This document shows positions 48,366-60,602 of a DNA stretch of 64,000 nucleotides, piece after piece (position 1 is the first letter of the stretch; each line of letters opens with the position of its first letter). The stretch spans positions 69,585,252 through 69,649,251 of the forward strand of contig OZ018329.1 in NCBI GenBank assembly GCA_963969495.1, read 5' to 3'. This DNA is from Ceratothoa steindachneri. Lineage: Eukaryota; Arthropoda; Malacostraca; Isopoda; Cymothoidae. The notes beneath the pieces were generated by a model. That model saw only the letters and a list, made by a program, of their open reading frames with translations, was not told the origin of the DNA and ran no database searches. The position numbers and the translations under genes are program-made.

Positions 48366-49817
48366 GGCATATTCCTTCAATGGAATTGCCGTTGACTCCC
48401 GGCCAGCTGGGAGGAGCTGCGGAGGCTCGTCTGGTCCCGCTCCCCGTTAGCTATCTTTTTGCAGGAGACCATGCTAGGTGCGTGCCCTCTGCCCGCCCTC
48501 CCGGGGTACAAGGGTCTTGCGACCCCACCACCGCGGGATGGCCGAGCTGGGGGATGCGCGGTTTACACCCGGCATGATGTCTCCGTTCTTCCTTTCTCTT
48601 TAGATACCTCCTTTTAGGCAGTAGCTGTGCAGCTGCACCTGGATAGGAGGTATACTATCATTTCTGCGTACATCCCACCGTCAGCTGACTTCGACGCGGG
48701 GGACTTCCGCCGCGTCGTGGCACGGTTGCTGAGGCCTTATCTCTTGCTTGGAGATCTGAACGGCAGGCATCCTCTCTGGGGAGATTACTCCATAAATCCT
48801 AGGGGACAAGTCCTTGCCGATCTGATCGAAGAGCTTGAGATGGGTGTCCTAAACGTGGATGATTTTACGCATCACTGTCCAAGAACCGCTCTATTTTCTT
48901 GCCTTGACTTATCTTTGTGCTCTTTGGATGCACAGCCTGATTTTGATTGGGGGGTGGTCGATGACCTCCATGGTAATGATCACTTTCCCATTCGAATATC
49001 ATTTTCAGGGCAACTGCCGCCTGAGAGACCACCTCGGTGGTGCTTGGCGCGGGCGCGGTGGCCTGCATTTCAGGAAATGACTGAATTCTCTATCTCAGTC
49101 GAAGAGTTTAGGTCGGTAGATGAGGCCGTTGAGTTCTTCTCCGGCAACCTCATCGCCGTGGGCCTGACTACTATTCCTAGGACGTCTGGCCGTTTTGTAC
49201 GCCGACCACTCCCATGGTGGTCGGCCGAGTGTGAGACGGCCCTCAAACAGAAGCGTATGCCTACATGCGCTATAAGCGCCGCCCGAACGATTTCACTGTC
49301 GCTGAATTTCGTCGGGCTAGGGCTAGGTTCCGGTATATTTCGAAGCACGCCCGCCGCTCTTTTTGGCGGGCATACGTGTCTTCACTTAACGGTAAGACCC
49401 CTTTAGCTGAGGTGTGGAAGTGAGTCAAAAGGATTCGGGGCAAGTTCTCGCAGGACCCCCCTCCCGTTTTCCAGGAGAATGGGACCGCAATCTCGGACCC
49501 CGCGTCCGTGGCGGAATCCTTTGCGACCGCTTTTTCTGCATTCTCTAGCCGTGATGCTGCTCCGCCAGCATTCAATGCACGTCGTGATGTCGCGGAAGGC
49601 CACCGGCTGGACTTTACCTCCAGAGGCGGAGAACCCTTCAACGACAAGTTTACTGTAAGCGAGTTGCGTTCCATGGTCCGGACGATGTCCCGTAAGCCAT
49701 GCTTTGACACCTAGGTGAGCGAGGCATGGCCTTTCTGTTAGATTTGTTCAATAGGATCTGGGTGAAAGGTCTTCTCCCAGACTCCTGGCGAATCGCTACT
49801 GTGCTGGCCTTTCGCAA
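48366..49817 (+). pseudogene. Copy B ORF2, endonuclease part
   Basis: Endonuclease domain with several lesions. TGA replaces the Gly codon in the WNCRG motif (about 48392). TAG replaces CAG near 48614. A base is lost near 49256 (AAGCGTATG versus AAGCGTTATG). TGA replaces CGA at about 49421. A 28-bp deletion lies near 49670. SAYIPPSADF, LNGRHPLWG and NDHFPIRISF remain visible. Three of the stops (CAG to TAG, CGA to TGA) are C-to-T changes. Confidence 0.85.
49805..49817 (+). repeat. Target-site duplication of copy C (left)
   Basis: TGGCCTTTCGCAA, repeated at 56777-56789 after C's poly(A). Both lie in ORF2 of copy B; joining them gives the B sequence as seen in A (CTCACCTTTCGCAAGCCGGG) with minor changes. 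Confidence 0.95.
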
Positions 49818-50348
49818 CCCCCGTAAGGGGCGCGGCGATTTGCCATCCTGGCCGCCGTGCTGACGGGATCCAGCGCCCCGTCCGGCCCCAGCTTAGCCTC
49901 TCTTCCTTCCTTCAGATAGCCTGTATTCCTATCCTACCTCGTCGCTTTTCATACAACCTCTCCCACAACTTTCTCTGTTCAGCCTCTAATTTCACAGGGT
50001 AGAAGCTGACCTTCTTCTCAGCCAATCGTCCCGGATCGGGGCTGAGGGGGGAGGGGACAATGTCCCTTAACCCCTGAGCTCCGGTCTGGGGTAGGTGGCT
50101 TTTAACAACCTGCTTCATCCCCACCCATACCTTCCTCACATCCCTTTTCCTCTCGTCTTCAAAATCTATCCGTTTTACGCCGTGTTCAAGGTGGAGCCGC
50201 CATGCCGAAGGACTGCCAGGCCACCAGGCGGGAGGGGTGGTCCCAAATGGCGGCGCCTGGCTCTGCCGGGCCTGTAAGCACCTCTTGCAGTGCGGGCTAC
50301 TGCAAGAGGTGGTGAGCGATTGCGTCCCGTAAAACAAAGAGGGTCACC

Positions 50349-52788
50349 ATGCCCAATGATGAAACAAAAAACATCTACCCTTAATTCCCCCTATAACAAC
50401 AACGGAGCCACCCTCGTGCAGCTCCACAGAAAAGATGGAGGTCCTTCCCCCCTGTGCTTGCGCAGGGGACCCTCCATACCTCTTCAACCGGAGAGGAGGC
50501 TTACTCCTCTCCTTCGCCTACGGGTGCAGGGGACTCCCCCTCACCCCCTTCTCTGGAGGTGCTTTCGGGCACCTCCCTTTTCCCAGCGGCAGTCCCCTCT
50601 TTTCTTTCCAAGGGGACTGCCAAGAAAGCCAGCAGGGAGCCGTAGCCAGCCTCTCCCCATCAAAGCGGCTCGGTAGGGCAAACCCCCTAGGGGGGAGAGG
50701 CAAGCCAGGCCCCTTCGGTCGCTTCCCTCAAAAGACCTGCTGGCAAAAATATTAAACCTTGCCGGGGTCAAGGCCTGTGCCTCCCCAAACAAGACTGGCG
50801 ACACTGCCAAGGGGACCTGCAATGTCCTGGGAGGGGATGGCCAACTGGAGGCCCCTCCCGTGATAGACATGGTCCTTGAGGAGACCCATCCTCAGACGGT
50901 AGGGCCTTCCATGGGGGGGAATTCGGGCTCGGCGCCAAGCACCGAACCCGAGTCTGCCCCTATGCAAGGTCCTCCTCAAATGGCTGAGGGCTCCGAGGCA
51001 GTAGAAGGAGGGGAGGGATCTCCTCCGACAGGTGCCCCTACGACAACCAGGACCTTCTCCATTTCGGAGAGGGACCTGGCTGAGGCCGGTCCATCTGGCC
51101 TGGGGGCTTCTGCCGGCGGAGGTGAAAAGCGGATTCATTCCCCGCCCTCCTCTCCAAAAAAGAAAAAGACTAAAAAGACTAAAAGGACGAAAAAGACTCG
51201 GGGCTCCTCTCCATCCGCGGGGGCTGCGGGGACGGATGGGTCTTCTGCCACTTTGGTAGGCGACCAAGCCAAGATCGGCACATCCGGCCCCTCTACCCCC
51301 TCGTGTGCGGAGCCCCTGACTAAGACCAAGAGTGCACAGGGTGGAGCCTCGATGACATCGGGGCCCCTCATTCAGAGGTTACCTGGCGTTTTCGAGCCCG
51401 CTGGCTTCAAACGCTTCCTCGTTATTCGCTCCACTGATGGCACCATGTTGTATAAGGGCAACATGATCCATCAGAGGAGAGGATTAGCTAGTGCAATTGG
51501 TAGAGAGCCGAAGGTAACCCGTTTCTCGGACGGGAGCCTTCTGGCGAATGCGGCGAATCCCGCCGAGGCGGCCAAGATAAGTGCTCTTCGGACACTTCAT
51601 GGCACCCCGGTGAGTGTGACGCCGCACTCTACCATGAACTTTGTAAAAGGAGTAGTTTATGCGAGGGAACTCGTTGACTACTCCATAGAAGACATCACCC
51701 TAGAGCTGGCCGACCATGGGGCGGTCAAGGTCGAACGTGTGATGAGAAAACAGGGAGGGGCCTCGAGACCCACCCCTACACTCTTCGTCACGTTCGACTG
51801 TGACAAGCTCCCTGAGTCGGTGCGTGCCGGTTGGTACCGCTACCGCGTGAAGGCATTCGTGCCACTGCCGCGGCGGTGCTATTACTGTCACCGCTTCGGC
51901 CACACGAATCGATCATGTAGACGTGCAAAATCGGGGTCACCCGAAGTCTGTGTAAATTGCTCCAAGGTCGCACACGATAAGTCCAAATCGTGTGTGGCCA
52001 AGTGTGTCAATTGCGGAGAGCCGCACCCTGCTTCTTCGAAGCAATGTGGTGCATATCTCCTTGAGAAAGAAATCCTGGCCGTTCAGGCCCAGGATCGACT
52101 CTCATTCCGCGAGGCTAAGGACTTGGTCCTGGCGCGCCCGGCTCTGCCTGGGACGTCATATGCCTCAATAGTTAGAAAAACACCCTCTGCTCCTGGCCCA
52201 TCCAGGCCAACGAGCACGGTTGTTTCCGCGCCCATTCGGAGCCCTTCTGCGGGCTCCACTACACCCGGGCGCTCCTCTGGTAGAGCTGGCGGCAAAAAGG
52301 GTTCACACCCAGCCCCGGCTAATACCAGGGCTCCCCCCTCTTCCCCCAGCGTGACCGTTTCCCGTAAGGCGAAACGGCCACGTGCCTCCACAGAGTCGTT
52401 AGACTCACAGGAGGCAACACCCCTGAAGATGGTCGCTAGGCCATCTTCCGGGGTTCCTAAAGCTGTTCCCCGAAAGGAGGACAGCAACAAAGGAGCTTCG
52501 GCCCCTTCGCCCACGCCCCGAGGTGGAGCGAGTGGCTCGGAGACGGTGGTTCCTCGAAAAGAGGGCCCCCCGCCTCCCAAGCCGCAACGCCCGCCTAAAG
52601 TTTCGAGGCGGAGGGAGGAAAAGACTCGCATGGCGAGCCCAACCTCCCCCAATAAGTCCTCGAAGGCGACAGCGCCTTCAGCGCTTTGTCCGGCCAACAG
52701 CGCCCGGGGTTTTGCCCCCGGGAAGCGTACGGCCATTCCCGTGAGGGTCTTCAATTCGAGGAGGGCCCCCGCGTCTCCTCCGAGCTAG
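50349..52788 (+). pseudogene. Copy C ORF1, damaged N-terminus
   Basis: The ATG at 50349 matches A's start but hits TAA at codon 12 (50382). Further phase changes lie near 50640 and 50690. From about 50700 to 52788 the frame is open and holds the lysine cluster (KKKKTKKTKRTKKTRG), the conserved central part and the three zinc knuckles (51877-52047). Unlike A it has no break near HQRRGLASAIGREPK, so C preserves the original frame there. Confidence 0.85.
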
Positions 52789-55700
52789 GCCTGGAGGGCA
52801 TATTCCTTCAATGGAATTGCCGTGGACTCCGGGCCAACTGGAAGGAGCTGCGGAGGCTCGTCTCGTCCCGCTCCCCGTTAGCTATTTTTTTGCAGGAGAC
52901 CATGCTAGGCGCGTGCCCGCTGCCTGCCCTCCCGGGGTATAAGGGTCTTGCGCCCCTACCACCGCGGGATGGCCGGGCTGGGGGATGCGCGGTTTACACC
53001 CGGCATGATGTCTCCGTTCTTCCTTTCTCTTTAGATACCTCCTTTCAGGCAGTGGCTGTGCAGCTGCACCTGGATAGGAGGTATACTATCATTTCTGCGT
53101 ACATTCCACCGTCAGCTGACTTCGACGCGGGGGACTTCCGCCGCGTCGTGGCACGGTTGCCGAGGCCCTATCTCTTGCTTGGAGATCTGAACGGCAGGCA
53201 TCCTCTCTGGGGAGATTACTCCATAAATCCCAGGGGACAAGTCCTTGTCGATCTGATCGAAGAGCTTGAGATGGGTGTCCTAAACGTGGATGAGTTTACG
53301 CATCACTGTCTGAGAACCGCTTCATTTTCTTGCCTTGACCTATCTTTGTGCTCTTTGGATGCACAGCCTGATTTTGATTGGGGGGTGGTCGATGACCTCC
53401 ATGGTAGTGATCACTTTCCCATTCAAATATCATTTTCAGGGCAACTGCCGCCTGAGAGACCACCTCGGTGGTGCTTGGCGCGGGCGCGGTGGCCTGCATT
53501 TCAGGAAATGACTGAATTCTCTACTCAGTCGAGGAGTTTAGGTCGGTAGAAGAGGCCGTTGAGTTCTTCTCCGGCAACCTCATCGCCGTAGGCCTGACTA
53601 CTATTCCTAGGACGTCTGGCCGTTTTGCACGCCGACCACTCCTATGGTGGTCGGCCGAGTGTGAGACGGCCCTCAAACAGAAGCGTTATGCCTACATGCG
53701 CTATAAGCGCCGCCCGAACGATTTCACTGTCGCTGAATTTCGTCGGGCTAGGGCTAGGTTCCGGTATATTTCGAAGCACGCCCGCCGCTCTTCTTGGCGG
53801 GCATACGTGTCTTCACTTAACGGGAAGACCCCTTTAGCTGAGGTGTGGAAGCGAGTCAAAAGGATTCGGGGCAAGTTCTCGCAGGACCCCCCTCCCGTTC
53901 TCCAGGAGAATGGGACCGCAATCTCGGACCACGCGTCCGTGGCGGAATCCTTAGCGACCGCTTTTTCCGCATTCTCTAGCCGTGATGCTGCTCCGCCAGC
54001 ATTCAATGCACGTCGTGATGTCGCGGAAGGCCGCCGGCTGGACTTTACCTCCAGAGGCGGAGAACCCTTCAACGACAAGTTTACTGTGAGTGAGTTGCGT
54101 TCCGCTCTCGCTTCGTGCGCGGACACCGCCCATGGTCCGGACGATGTCCCGTACGCCATGCTTCGACACCTGGGTGAGCGAGGCATGGCCTTTCTGTTAG
54201 ATTTGTTCAACAGGATCTGGGTGGAAGGTCTTCTCCCAGACTCCTGGCGAATCGCTACTGTGCTCGCCTTTCGCAAGCCGGGGAGAGATCACTCTACTCC
54301 GACCGGTTTCCGCCCAATCTCTCTAACCTCTTGTGTGTGCAAGGTGATGGAGAAATTGGTAAATGTTAGATTAGCCTATTTCCTGGACAGCGGAGGCCAT
54401 CTGTCTTCTGCACAGTGCGGCTTCCGTAAGTTCCACTCCACGTCGGATGCTCTGCTCCGACTGGAAAGTGCCGTCTGCGAGGCTTTCCTTCGTAGACAGC
54501 ACTACGCCACAGTGTTTTTTGATCTGGAGAAGGCCTATGATACCGCATGGCGATACGGTATCATGGAGACTCTCCACACGATGGGGGCGAGGGGACGCCT
54601 CCCAATTTTTATATCTGAATTTTTGCGAGATCGTCGATTCCGCGTACGGGTGGGGGGAGCCCTCTCCGGCCCAAAGGAGCAGGAAGAGGGTGTCCCGCAA
54701 AGAAGTGTCCTCAGTGTCACACTCTTTGCCCTGAGCATCAACGGCATCACCCTGGTGCTGCCGGAAGATGTTCTCGCTACGCTCTACGTGGACGACCTTT
54801 CGATCTCTTTTGGCGCGGCCCAGATGCCAACTCTGGAGCGTCGACTCCAACAGGCATTAAACCGCGTCTCTCGCTATGCCGAAGCGCACAGGTTTCGGTT
54901 TTCTTTGGCCAAGACTAAGGTGTTGCACTTCTGCCGCCATCCACGGCTTCACCCCGACCCAGATTTGTTTCTTAATTGGGTGCGCCTGGATGTGGTTGAG
55001 TCGCACCGTTTCCTTGGTCTTGTATTCGACCGACGCCTCACCTGGGAGGCTCATATTCGCAGCCTTAGGGTCTCTTGTACCCGCGCCATGGACTTTCTCC
55101 GTTCCGTGACGTTCAGCGCTTGGGGCGCTGATAGGGCTACCGCCTTACTTTTTTATCGATCCTTTGTTCGCTCGAAGCTCGACTACGGATGCGAGTTTTA
55201 TGCATCCGCAGCCGAGCGTTTATTGCGGAAGGTGGATTCGATCCACCACACCGGCCTTCGCCTTGCGACTGGTGCCTTCCGCACTTCCCCCATTGAGAGC
55301 CTGTTGGTCGATGCTGGGGAGATGCCACTCGCTCTGCGCCGCGTGCAGTGCATCACTCGCCTGTACGCGCGAGCCCGGCGCCTCCCTCAGTCGCCAACAG
55401 CTCTCACTGCATCCGCAGCTGATCTCGATGGTGCCTATGCCGCCGAGAGACGCCAGTCATACCCTAAACCCTTTGGGTTTAGGGCCAGGAAACTCCTTCG
55501 AGAGGTAGATATAGCTCTCGGGCCGGTGGCGCCCCTGGTTCTGCCCAGGACGCCACCCTGGAGGGTACCACATTTGGCTATTTGTCGCCACGCCTCTGCT
55601 CCCAAAGCTTGTACTGCGCCGGGAGTATTGCGTTCGACCTTTTTGGAGCACACATCGTGTCACGCTGGTACCGTGCCAGTGTATACGGATGGCTCCAAGT

Positions 55701-56515
55701 CCCAAGAGGGGGTCGGCTTCCACGCCGTATCCCCTCTGTTTGAAGTCAGCGGGGCTCTACCAGGCGCTGCGTCTGTCTTCACGGCCGAGCTGGTGGCAAT
55801 ACACCACTCGGTACGGGAGATTACGCGACGTGCCCGGTTCGGAGACCGGATTGTGATCTATAGCGACTCACAAAGCGCCCTGAGTGCTCTCGGAGCATTG
55901 GAATCTCCGCATCCCCTGGTTCGCGATATCCGTGACGCCACGGTTTTGGCGAGCCGGGCAGATGTCGAGATTATCTTCTGCTGGGTTCCTGGACATGTAG
56001 GAATTGCGGGGAATGAGCGCGCCGATGAGGGCGCCAAAGAGTCCGCGAGGACTTTGCGACCGGACCAGCGTTTCGCTCTTCCTCACACCGACTACATGGC
56101 AGGAATACGGGCATCTCTTTGGACTGCTTGGCAAAGAAGATGGGAGACGGTCGAAGGGCAATTAAAGTTGCGTGCCATTGCGCCGCGACTGTTCCCATGG
56201 ACCTATCCCTCAATGCCGCGGCGCCTTCAGGTTGCTTTCTGTCGTCTCCGAATCGGACACACTCGTGTGACGCATCGCTATCTGATGGAGCGCTCGCCTG
56301 CGCCCTATTGCAACGACTGCGTCGTCCCCCAGACTGTTCGGCACATTCTTGTCGAATGTCCCAGTCTGGGTGATCTTCGCGCACGATACCTGTCCCAGTA
56401 CCGGGATGGGCGGGGTCGCTACCGCCTGTCCCTTGTGCTTGGGACAGATTCATGCACACTGACTTGTGGACTTGTTGACTTCTTGGGGGAGGCCGGCCTT
56501 CTCCCTATTATTTAA
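52656..56515 (+). pseudogene. Copy C ORF2: endonuclease-RT-RNase H, one frameshift
   Basis: Same domain order as in A: LQWNCRGLRANWKEL (52809), GDLNGRHPLWG, SDHFPI, FFDLEKAYDTAW, GVPQRSVLSVTLF, LYVDDLSISF (54785), YTDGSKS (55682), YSDSQSALS (55859), WVPGHVGIAGNERADEGAKE (55982) and the terminal CNDCVVPQTVRHILVEC. A one-base deletion near 53523 (CTCTACTCAGTC versus CTCTATCGCAGTC) shifts the frame between EN and RT; after it the frame is open to 56515. As in A there is no ATG before the EN domain. Confidence 0.92.
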
Positions 56516-56776
56516 GCAAGGTTTGTTTGTTTGTTTTTGTTGTTTTTTTGCATTTGTTTTGTTTTTTGTTTGTTTTTTTTTCTTTAGTTGCACGCTCCTG
56601 CGCCGGGGAAACCTCTCCCCGACACACCAGCTTGCTTCCTTTCCCCCTTTTGGGGTGTTGTTTTTTTTTTCTCTTTAATTTCATTTTAAAGTAGCCTAGA
56701 ACTAGGCCAGTTTTAATACGGCGACTAATGCCCAAGTAGGCAGTCGCCAGATGAGCTGTTAAAAAAAATAAAAAAA

Positions 56777-59029
56777 TGGCCTTTCGCAAACCGGGGAGAG
56801 ATCACTCTACTCCGACCGGTTTCCGCCCAATCTCTCTAACCTCTTGCGTGTGCAAGTTGATGGCAGAAATTTGTAAATGTTAGATTAGCCTATTTCCTGG
56901 ACAGCGGAGGCCATCTGTCTTCTGCACAGTGCGGCTTCCATAAGTTCCACTCCACGTCGGATGCTCTGCTCCGACTGGAAAATGCCGTCTGCGAGGCTTT
57001 CCTTCGTAGACAGCACTACGCCACGGTCTTTTTCGATCTGGAGAAGGCCTATGATACCGCATGGCGATACGGTATCATGGAGACTCTCCACACGATGCGG
57101 GCAAGGGGACCCCTCCCAATTTTTATATCTGAATTTTTGCGAGATCGTCCATTCCGCGTACGGATGGGGGGAGCCCTCTCCGGCCCAAAGGAGCAGGAAG
57201 AGGGTGTCCCGCAAAGAAGTGTCCTCAGTGTCACACTCTTTGCCCTGAGCATCAACGGCATCACCTCGGTGCTGCCGGAAGATGTCTTCGCTACACTCTA
57301 CGTGGACGACCTTTCGATCTCTTTTGGCGCGGCCCAGATGCCAACTCTGGAGCGTCGACTCCAACAGGCATTGAACCGCGTCTCTCGCTATGCCGAAGCG
57401 CACAGTTTTCGGTTTTCGTTGACCAAGACTAAGGTGGTGCACTTCTGCCGCCATCCACGGCTTCACTTCGACCCAGATTTGTTTCTTAATGGGGTGCGCC
57501 TGGATGTGGTTGAGTCGCACCGTTTCCTTGGTCTTGTATTCGACCGATGCCTCACCTGGGAGGCTCATATTCGCAGCCTTAGGTTCTCTTGTACCCGCGC
57601 CATGGACATTCTCCGTTCCGTGACGTTCAGCACTTGCGGCGCTGATAGGGCTACTGCCTTACTTTTTTATCGATCCTTTGTTCGTTCGAAGCTCGACTAC
57701 GGATGCGAGTTTTATGCATCCGCAGCCGAGCGTTTATTGCGGAAGGTGGATTCGATCCACCACACCGGCCTTCGCCTTGCGACCGGTGCCTTCCGCACTT
57801 CCCCCATTAAGAGCCTGTTGGCCGATGCTGGGGAGATGCCACTCGCTCTGCGCCGCGTGCAGTGTATCATTCGACTGTACGCGCGAGCCCGGCGCCTCCC
57901 TCAGTCGCCAACAGCTCTCACTGCATCCGCAGCTGATCTCGATGGTGCCTATGCCGTAGAGAGACGCCAGTCATACCCTAAGCCTTTTGGGTTTAGGGCC
58001 AGGAAACTCCTTCGAGAGGTAGATATCGCTCTCGGGCCGGTGGCGCCCCTGGTTTTGCCCAGGACGCCACCCTGGAGGGTACCACATTTGGCTATTTGTC
58101 GCCACGCCTCTGCTCCCAAAGCTTGTACTGCGCCGGGAGTATTGCGTTCGACCTTTTTGGAGCACACATCGTGTCACGCTGGAACCGTGCCAGTGTATAC
58201 GGATGGCTCCAAGTCCCAAGAGGGGGTCGGCTTCCACGCCGTATCCCCTCTGTTTGAAGTCAGCGGGGCTCTACCAGGCGCTGCGTCTGTCTTCACGGCC
58301 GAGCTGGTGGCAATACACCACTCGGTACGGGAGATTACGCGACGTGCCCGGTTTGGAGACCTGATTGTGATCTATAGCGACTCACAAAGCGCCCTGAGTG
58401 CTCTCGGGGCATTGGAATCTCCGCATCCCCTGGTTCGCGATATCCGTGACGCCATGGTTTTTGCGAGCCGGGCAGATGTCGAGATTATCTTCTGCTGGGT
58501 TCCTGGACATGTAGGAATTGCGGGGAATGAGCACGCCGATGAGGGCACCAAAGAGCCTGCGAGGACTCTGCGACTGGACCAGCGTTTCGCTCTTCCTCAC
58601 ACCGACTACATGGCAGGAATACGAGCATCTCTTTGGACTGCTTGGCAAAGAAGATGGGAGACGGTCGAAGGGAAATTAAAGTTGCGTGCCATTGCGCCGC
58701 GACTGTTCCCATGGACCTATCAACCAATGCCGCGGCGGCTTCAGGTTGCTTTCTGTCGTCTTCGAATCGGACACACTCGTGTGACGGATCGCTACTTGAT
58801 GGAGCGCTCGCATGCGCCCTATTGCAACTACTGCGTCGTCATCCAGACTGTTCGGCATATTTTTGTCGAATGTCGCAGTCTGGGTGATCTTCGCGCACGA
58901 TACCCGTCTCAGTACCGGGATGGGCGGGGTCGCTACCGCCTGTCCCTTGTACTCGGGACGAGTGCGTGCACCATGACTGGTGGACTTATTGACTTTTTGG
59001 GGGAGGCCGGCCTTCTCCCTTTCATTTAA
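56777..59029 (+). pseudogene. Copy B ORF2, RT-RNase H part
   Basis: Continues copy B after the nested insertion. The first 300 bp are out of frame (GATGGCAGAAATTTGTAA versus GATGGAGAAATTGGTAA). From 57077 the frame is open for 650 codons through GVPQRSVLSVTLF, LYVDDLSISF (57299), YTDGSKS, YSDSQSALS, GHVGIAGNEHADEGTKE and the terminal finger, altered to CNYCVVIQTVRHIFVEC. The long open frame contrasts with the heavily broken left half of the same copy. Confidence 0.88.
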
Positions 59030-59195
59030 CCCAGTTTTATTGTTATTGTTGTTTTTGTTATCGTTTTTGTTATTTCTTTTTATTGTTGTTTCCTGTTGAA
59101 TTATTTTGAAGTAGCCTAGAACTAGGCTGTTTGTTTACAGCAACTTATGCCTAAGTCGGCAGTCGCCAGATAGCCCCTTAATCAAAAAAAAAAAT

Positions 59196-59363
59196 CCCCC
59201 TGCTGCCGGAGATTGCTTCGATTGTTAAGTTTTTCCAATTTATATCATTAAGTTTTCATATTTTTACTTTAAAGTAGCCTAGTTCTAGGCTGTCGTGTTT
59301 TTCGGCGACTTATGCCCAAGTGGGTAGTTGCCAGATGGGCTCCATAAAATTAAAAAAAAAAAA
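59196..59363 (+). mobile_element. Solo 3' tail D of a related I-clade element
   Basis: 168 bp with the two 3' stem-loops (AGCCTAGTTCTAGGCT at about 59276; CGGCGACT...AGTTGCC) and a poly(A), but a different upstream sequence from A-C. The first bases (CCCCTGCTGCCGGAG) could encode a divergent LLPEI-like ORF2 end. It is an extremely 5'-truncated insertion of a sibling subfamily. Its poly(A) abuts family U copy 2 and its start abuts copy B's poly(A). Confidence 0.75.
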
Positions 59364-60351
59364 TGTATATCCCTTCTGCTGGCCAAGGAGGAAGTTAACC
59401 ATCTTAACACATATGATCCAATTGTGTTCATGGTACTTAAGTAAATCCATGCACATTCTTATGTCATCGTGAGTTTCTCGAGGATGGACAGAGTGACTTA
59501 GAGGAACTGCACCAATGTCAGTGTGTGCAAAAGGACACACTTGAGGCTACGCTTGAAGCTATCCAAAAACAGTCACCACTCAGCAGGGCTATAGGTGCCA
59601 AGTTCCAACTCGGTAAACAGACTAAGAACATCGTGGCAGTATACAAATTGTTTGTCCTTAGAGAAATGCTTAACAAATGTACTCTCCCTTTTTCGGTAAT
59701 ATAAAACCCGTACCGACCTTTCAAGCATATGTCTTTCACTCAACCTGGAGACTAAAAGTTCTGCAGCTTTCTTGGAGAGCGCCAAATCATGTATCAAGTC
59801 ATTCGAATCCTCTTGATTGAAACAGTGAGGAGCTAATGACTGTTTAGCATCTGATGATGAATCTGCAGACTCTGAATCCATTCCGTGGACGTCGATATCA
59901 GGTACATCATTTTCATCCTCAGAGGGAGCATATCCATTGAAAATCGGAACTGGTAAAAAAGACTCAGAATGAGGTACTGGCCAGATCACCGAGGGAATAT
60001 TGAAGGAGTCGATCTTGTGCCGATTTTCCTTGCCAATCCCTTTAATATTCACCAGACAGAAATAACAGTCCGATACATGATCCTTTGGCTCTCGCTACAC
60101 CATGGGGATTCCAAAAGGAAGACCATTTATCTTTCCTTTCATCCACTCACAAAGATGCTCCAAACAACTATGGAAGACAGCATGTGGGGCCCACTTCTTA
60201 TCTTGATCGCCAAGAGGAACATCAAAATATGCCTTACAAGTGCGGATCACAAAGTTTGATCTATTGCGCCTTTGACGAACTAGCTGTAACAGCCACATAT
60301 GTAGAAGAAGGTGTCTGGATCGTTAACGTAATTTTCTCTTTACGAAGCCAT
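59364..60351 (-). pseudogene. Family U copy 2, truncated
   Basis: Minus strand. A splice acceptor (TTTCTTCTTTCAG) lies 15 nt before the ATG at 60351. It reads NDPDTFFYICG, then in another frame CKAYFDVPLGDQDKKWAPH, CEWMKGKINGLPFGIPMV, a TAG at the Trp of MVWREP, REPKDHVSDCYFCLVNIKG, VIWPVPHS and DSNDLIHDLALSKKAAELLV. Then come VLYYRKRESTFVKHFSKDKQ, FVYCHDVLSLFTEL, and after a frameshift PLSHSVHPRETHDDIRM and LLGQQKGYT, where it is cut by the poly(A) of tail D. It has no intron at the position of the copy 1 intron. The C-terminal third is missing. Confidence 0.8.
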
Positions 60352-60602
60352 CACTATAACATGAGACCTGAAAGAAGAAATAATAATGGCAATATTTTGC
60401 ACAATAACACTTATTACTATCTTACTACTATGTACTGTAAAGTATTTGCTTTCTAGAAGCACCCTCCCTGTCCGTCCGGATAACAGTTTTCGGGTAAACG
60501 AGAAAATATGAATTACAGAATAACTATAGCATGTAGCTAAAATGAATTATATATTTGAAATCAGCATGAAAAAACGAATTAAAATTGGCAGATACATCTA
60601 AG

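Larger units (their letters stand above)
49818..56776 (+). mobile_element. I-clade retrotransposon copy C (full length, nested in B)
   Basis: A 6.96-kb element with the same 5' terminus as A (one extra leading C), ORF1, ORF2, 3' stem-loops (56688-56756) and a poly(A) tail, flanked by 13-bp target duplications inside copy B. Nearly identical to A over long stretches. Not intact: the ORF1 N-terminus has an early stop and frameshifts, and ORF2 has one frameshift. Its 3' UTR differs from A and B in the T/G-rich middle (56520-56680) while the terminal stem-loops are kept. Confidence 0.95.
47096..59195 (+). mobile_element. I-clade retrotransposon copy B (5' truncated, split by copy C)
   Basis: Same family as A and C. 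Homology begins inside ORF1 at 47096 (GGACGGGAGCC), so about 1.7 kb of the 5' end is missing, as after incomplete reverse transcription. It runs to 49817, is interrupted by copy C, and resumes at 56777 to its own 3' stem-loops and poly(A) (59185-59195). Stops and frameshifts are many in the left part, so it is older than A and C, consistent with being the target of C. No target duplication of B itself was recognised. Confidence 0.9.

Noticed and set aside
60449..60531. Search for a left TIR of family U copy 2 (GAATTAC near 60511).
   Set aside because: Only a few bases agree with the copy 1 TIR; not distinguishable from chance.
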